This document shows positions 62,201 through 64,000 of a DNA stretch of 64,000 nucleotides, one piece after another. The notes beneath the pieces were generated by a model that saw only the letters and a program-made list of their open reading frames with translations, ran no database searches and was not told the origin of the DNA. Each line of letters opens with the position of its first letter. Within the stretch, counting starts at the first letter, position 1. The stretch covers positions 9,913,784 through 9,977,783 of the forward strand of contig OZ024808.1 of NCBI GenBank assembly GCA_964017045.1, given 5' to 3'. The DNA is from Omphiscola glabra. Lineage: Eukaryota > Mollusca > Gastropoda > Lymnaeidae. The position numbers were made by a program, and so were the translations under genes.

Positions 62201-63301
62201 GCATGCATTGCCAATCTACACTACTTGTAATAGGTGTTACACTGTTTGCGTTCCTTGGCATGCCTGTTGCTGCAGACAACAGAGTCTGGTTTGTTTGAAA
62301 TTATTCTCAAAACATCCTCAGCAGAAACATTTACTGTGGTTATTTTTCAACTTGATGACACCATACTGACAAATTATGACTGAACAATTGAAGCAATAAA
62401 CATGTGCACTTTCAACAGCATGCTAAGCAGCTTGCTAGACTACATTATACAGCGCCTGGGCAGTAAAACTGGGCCAAAGCACAGCTGCACAAACTCTGCT
62501 AGTGGCCTGGTTCATAACTGAATGGCCAAGCGACATTTATCAACACTTGCTGTTGTTAGCAGGACTCTACCCTTAGATGTTGACTTTAATCAACTTTAGC
62601 ACCCAGCCCCCTATTTTCAACTTTTGTCGACATCAGCACCAAAAAAGTTAATGCCTCAATATAATGAAACCATCAGTTGTCATATAATTTTCTTTAAATA
62701 TTTAAGCTTTTTATCAGTCCATAATAGAAATACAAATGAATTTAAAAAAAACAAACAATGGTTTTAATGTTTAAGGGGATGACAATAAAAACTCACTTTC
62801 TTTTTTTCAAAATTCTTGGACCGCTTGAATCCAAATTTCTCCTTTTGACTTTGTACTTTAATTGCCTGTATTACAAGATTTTGTAAGTTGAAGGACAACA
62901 GACATTGAAAATCTCAGTTCAATAAAATAAAAAGTTAAGTACAGACCGGCAACCTCTTTCCGTTTTCAGTAAACCCACTAACATTTTGACTAACATGATA
63001 TAAATTATAATAGGAATAATGATTAGCTAAATATTTATATTCAAAATAAATGATGCTGTTAGGTAAACATATCAACATTATAACTAACATGATATAAATG
63101 ATAGTAGGACCAACTAAATATTTATATTGAAAATAAATTATGCTGTTTGGCATAATCCAATATTTTATAGTTTCATTTTAAGGCATATATATTTAATGGA
63201 GAAAACTAAATACTGGAACAAAAATCAACATACCCCAGACTGCACAAGTTTTTTAGCCTGTTCTGTAGCTTTATCAGCAGAATCAATTGATGGTGCAGGA
63301 A
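56210..63301 (-). CDS. NELFE: NELF-E (negative elongation factor subunit E), partial, 8 exons in window
   Basis: NELF-E is the RNA-binding subunit of the NELF complex, which with DSIF holds RNA polymerase II in promoter-proximal pausing in the nucleus. I placed eight coding exons on the minus strand: 63234-63301, 62797-62865, 61706-61786, 59078-59135, 58176-58329, 56879-56933, 56541-56652 and 56210-56289 (stop TAG 56210-56212). All seven introns have GT-AG ends and compatible phases. The joined product shows, in order, a conserved ATEQAKKLVQSG block, a GFKRSK block, VGFQPF, LNESFVS, and a single RRM with RNP2-like TVYVHGEGI and RNP1-like NSAFVTF. It ends in a C-terminal tail, NNSQKGTPHKDNR then VVTYDENDMF. 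These match human NELF-E in order and spacing. The Arg-Asp repeat tract that gives the human protein its RD name is almost absent; only about 10 residues (SYDRPERDNRE) separate the upstream block from the RRM. The family's N-terminal helical/leucine-zipper exon lies past position 64000. Confidence 0.93.
56541..56652 (-). CDS. NELFE: NELF-E exon (end of RRM)
   Basis: The exon is 112 nt, phase 0 to phase 1, with acceptor TTTTACAG and donor ATAG|GTTCGT. It encodes LNGSKLNNSLLRVEMARRQP, then VFDATAEDSSSSKWASI. This corresponds to human LNGTQVESVQLKVNIARKQP and the following KSVWGSLA. Confidence 0.93.
56879..56933 (-). CDS. NELFE: NELF-E exon (RNP1 of RRM)
   Basis: The exon is 55 nt, with acceptor ATCTTGCAG and donor GGG|GTAAGC. 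With the two bases carried over it encodes NSAFVTFHSVDMAQQAITG. This contains the aromatic RNP1 strand, aligned with the human NCAFVTYEKMESADQAVAE. Confidence 0.92.
57655..58092. repeat. 27-bp minisatellite in a NELF-E intron (GTAGACCATCCACTTGTATG core)
   Basis: About 16 copies, within the intron between the exons at 56879 and 58176, about 85 bp from the latter's donor site. The repeat-encoded frames are not genes. Confidence 0.95.
58176..58329 (-). CDS. NELFE: NELF-E exon (first half of RRM)
   Basis: The exon is 154 nt (2 + 50 codons + 2), with acceptor CCCTGCAG and donor AAAAA|GTAACG. It encodes the short residual RD-like segment and then the RNP2 strand TVYVHGEGI and the first RRM helix (TEDMLKKSFSNFGEI). 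A 27-bp minisatellite begins about 85 bp downstream of the donor. Confidence 0.93.
58688..59030. repeat. 37-bp minisatellite in a NELF-E intron (GGCTCAGCCAGGTGATGAAG core)
   Basis: About nine copies, in the intron between the exons at 58176 and 59078, ending about 45 bp downstream of the exon donor. Confidence 0.95.
59078..59135 (-). CDS. NELFE: NELF-E exon (NESFVS block)
   Basis: The exon is 58 nt with acceptor TTGCAG and donor AAAAA|GTAAGC, leaving 1 nt of the next codon. It encodes PSKRVKGLNESFVSAGFGK, matching the human KRSLYESFVSS segment that precedes the RD repeats. A minisatellite array ends about 45 bp from its donor site. Confidence 0.88.
59885..60081 (+). mobile_element. SPIN-like hAT MITE, copy 5, in a NELF-E intron
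   Basis: The element is 197 bp, starting CAGCGGTTCTCAATCTGTGG and ending GGTTGAGAACCACTG. A perfect 8-bp duplication TTTTAACC lies on both sides, making this the best-defined copy. It sits in the intron between the exons at 59078 and 61706. Confidence 0.9.
61706..61786 (-). CDS. NELFE: NELF-E exon (VGFQPF block)
   Basis: The exon is 81 nt and in phase 0 at both ends. The acceptor is TGTCCCCAG and the donor CCT|GTAATA. It encodes DNEKPAGPVGFQPFMAF and then an acidic stretch (GDEEEEKAP). The FQPF core and the acidic follow-on match human NELF-E. Confidence 0.87.
62797..62865 (-). CDS. NELFE: NELF-E exon (GFKRS block)
   Basis: The exon is 69 nt, in phase 0 at both ends, with acceptor TAATACAG and donor AAA|GTGAGT. 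It encodes 23 residues starting AIKVQSQKEK and containing GFKRSKNFEKKK, equivalent to the human AIKAE...GFKRSRTLE segment. Confidence 0.87.
63234..63301 (-). CDS. NELFE: NELF-E exon (ATEQAKKLVQSG block)
   Basis: The exon is 68 nt. It starts after the acceptor ...TTTATAG and ends at the donor GGG|GTATGT. It begins with 2 nt of a split codon, so one more upstream exon ending in phase 1 must exist beyond the window. It encodes PAPSIDSADK followed by ATEQAKKLVQSG, which matches the human TATEQAKQLVKSG segment. Confidence 0.85.
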
Positions 63302-63550
63302 CTATAAAAAACAAGACAAATATTTACATAAAATTTATTTTCTAAGTTTCTAATAAAAAAACTTCTTCAATTATTTGATAAATTTAAGTAAAAAAATTAA
63401 CATATTGTATTGTATAAATAAAAACATACAATTCATCATCATGGTGTCTTTTAATGTTAGTTTTGATAAGTATTTATCATTTGATATGTATATAAATTTT
63501 GTGAAGTGATTACTTAATACTTGTTGTGTCAAAGAATCTAATATCTTTTA

Positions 63551-63712
63551 CAGTGGTTGGCAACTTTTTTGAGAGAGGAGAGATTTTTATAAATTATATC
63601 TGTATAGAAAACATTTTGGGAGCTGAGTTTCAATATAAAATAGTTAAAAAATAGAGGTTACACTATTCCTTTTAAGTACAATGGCTCCAAAGCCACAGGT
63701 TGCCAACCACTG
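63551..63712. mobile_element. hAT-like MITE near the NELF-E gene (CAGTGGTTGGCAAC termini)
   Basis: The element is 162 bp with 14-bp perfect inverted termini CAGTGGTTGGCAAC and GTTGCCAACCACTG. The flanks ATCTTTTA and ATCTAGGA match at 5 of 8 positions, suggesting an old insertion. Confidence 0.75.
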
Positions 63713-64000
63713 ATCTAGGAAAATTGGGGCATCGCTCTGTATCAGTAAATGTGCAAAGATCCTGTCATTAGAAAATAAATAATCTACTGTATATACTGTT
63801 TTTTTTTAATAAATTAAATTTGAAAGAACAATAGAATAAATGCAATTTTTAAGGTTAGGGTTAAAATAATTAGTTGGCATCACTTCCCATACCATAACTA
63901 ATAATGTCCTATCCATTTAAACAAAAGCATTTTATTCAATAAAATTGCTTGACATGCAAATGTGGCCTATATTTTGTTTTAACACATTGCTCTCATCATA

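Overview
The window is nuclear DNA of an animal. It holds split genes with GT-AG introns, a non-LTR retrotransposon, many hAT-type miniature elements (MITEs) with 8-bp target duplications, and more than 30 minisatellite arrays. The density of minisatellites, the long G or C homopolymers and an Ingi/Nimb-type LINE fit a mollusc, most likely a gastropod. That assignment is an inference; no rRNA or mitochondrial marker is present to fix it.

Only two host genes can be supported, both on the minus strand. The first (33835-34947) is an intronless gene of the IER2/IER5 immediate-early response family. Its upstream region carries a perfect CRE, a CRE-like site and two CCAAT boxes. The second (56210 to beyond the right edge) is NELF-E, the RNA-binding subunit of the negative elongation factor. 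Eight coding exons were placed here with matching splice phases; the N-terminal exon(s) lie outside the window. NELF pauses RNA polymerase II near promoters, and IER genes are classic rapidly induced genes, but nothing in the sequence ties the two together.

The rest is repeats. From 1 to 17.7 kb there are minisatellites (units of 27, 37, 28, 63, 37, 16, 33 and 27 bp), a GA-rich simple repeat, hAT MITEs and two foldback elements. From 17.8 to 21.9 kb lies a complete single-ORF LINE with every catalytic motif intact, bounded by a perfect 15-bp target duplication. From 21.9 to 33 kb minisatellites continue, one with a 145-bp higher-order period. From 35 to 55 kb there are more arrays, a 1.4-kb non-autonomous hAT, a MITE nested in another MITE, and several small hAT families. 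From 55 to 64 kb is the NELF-E gene, with two minisatellites very close to its exons and a SPIN-like MITE in an intron.

The most striking observation is five copies of a ~180-200 bp hAT MITE that closely resembles the non-autonomous SPIN elements known for horizontal transfer among vertebrates and some invertebrates. The 8-bp flank at the left end of all five copies carries TA at its centre. A second theme is that MITE tips appear to have been amplified into tandem arrays.
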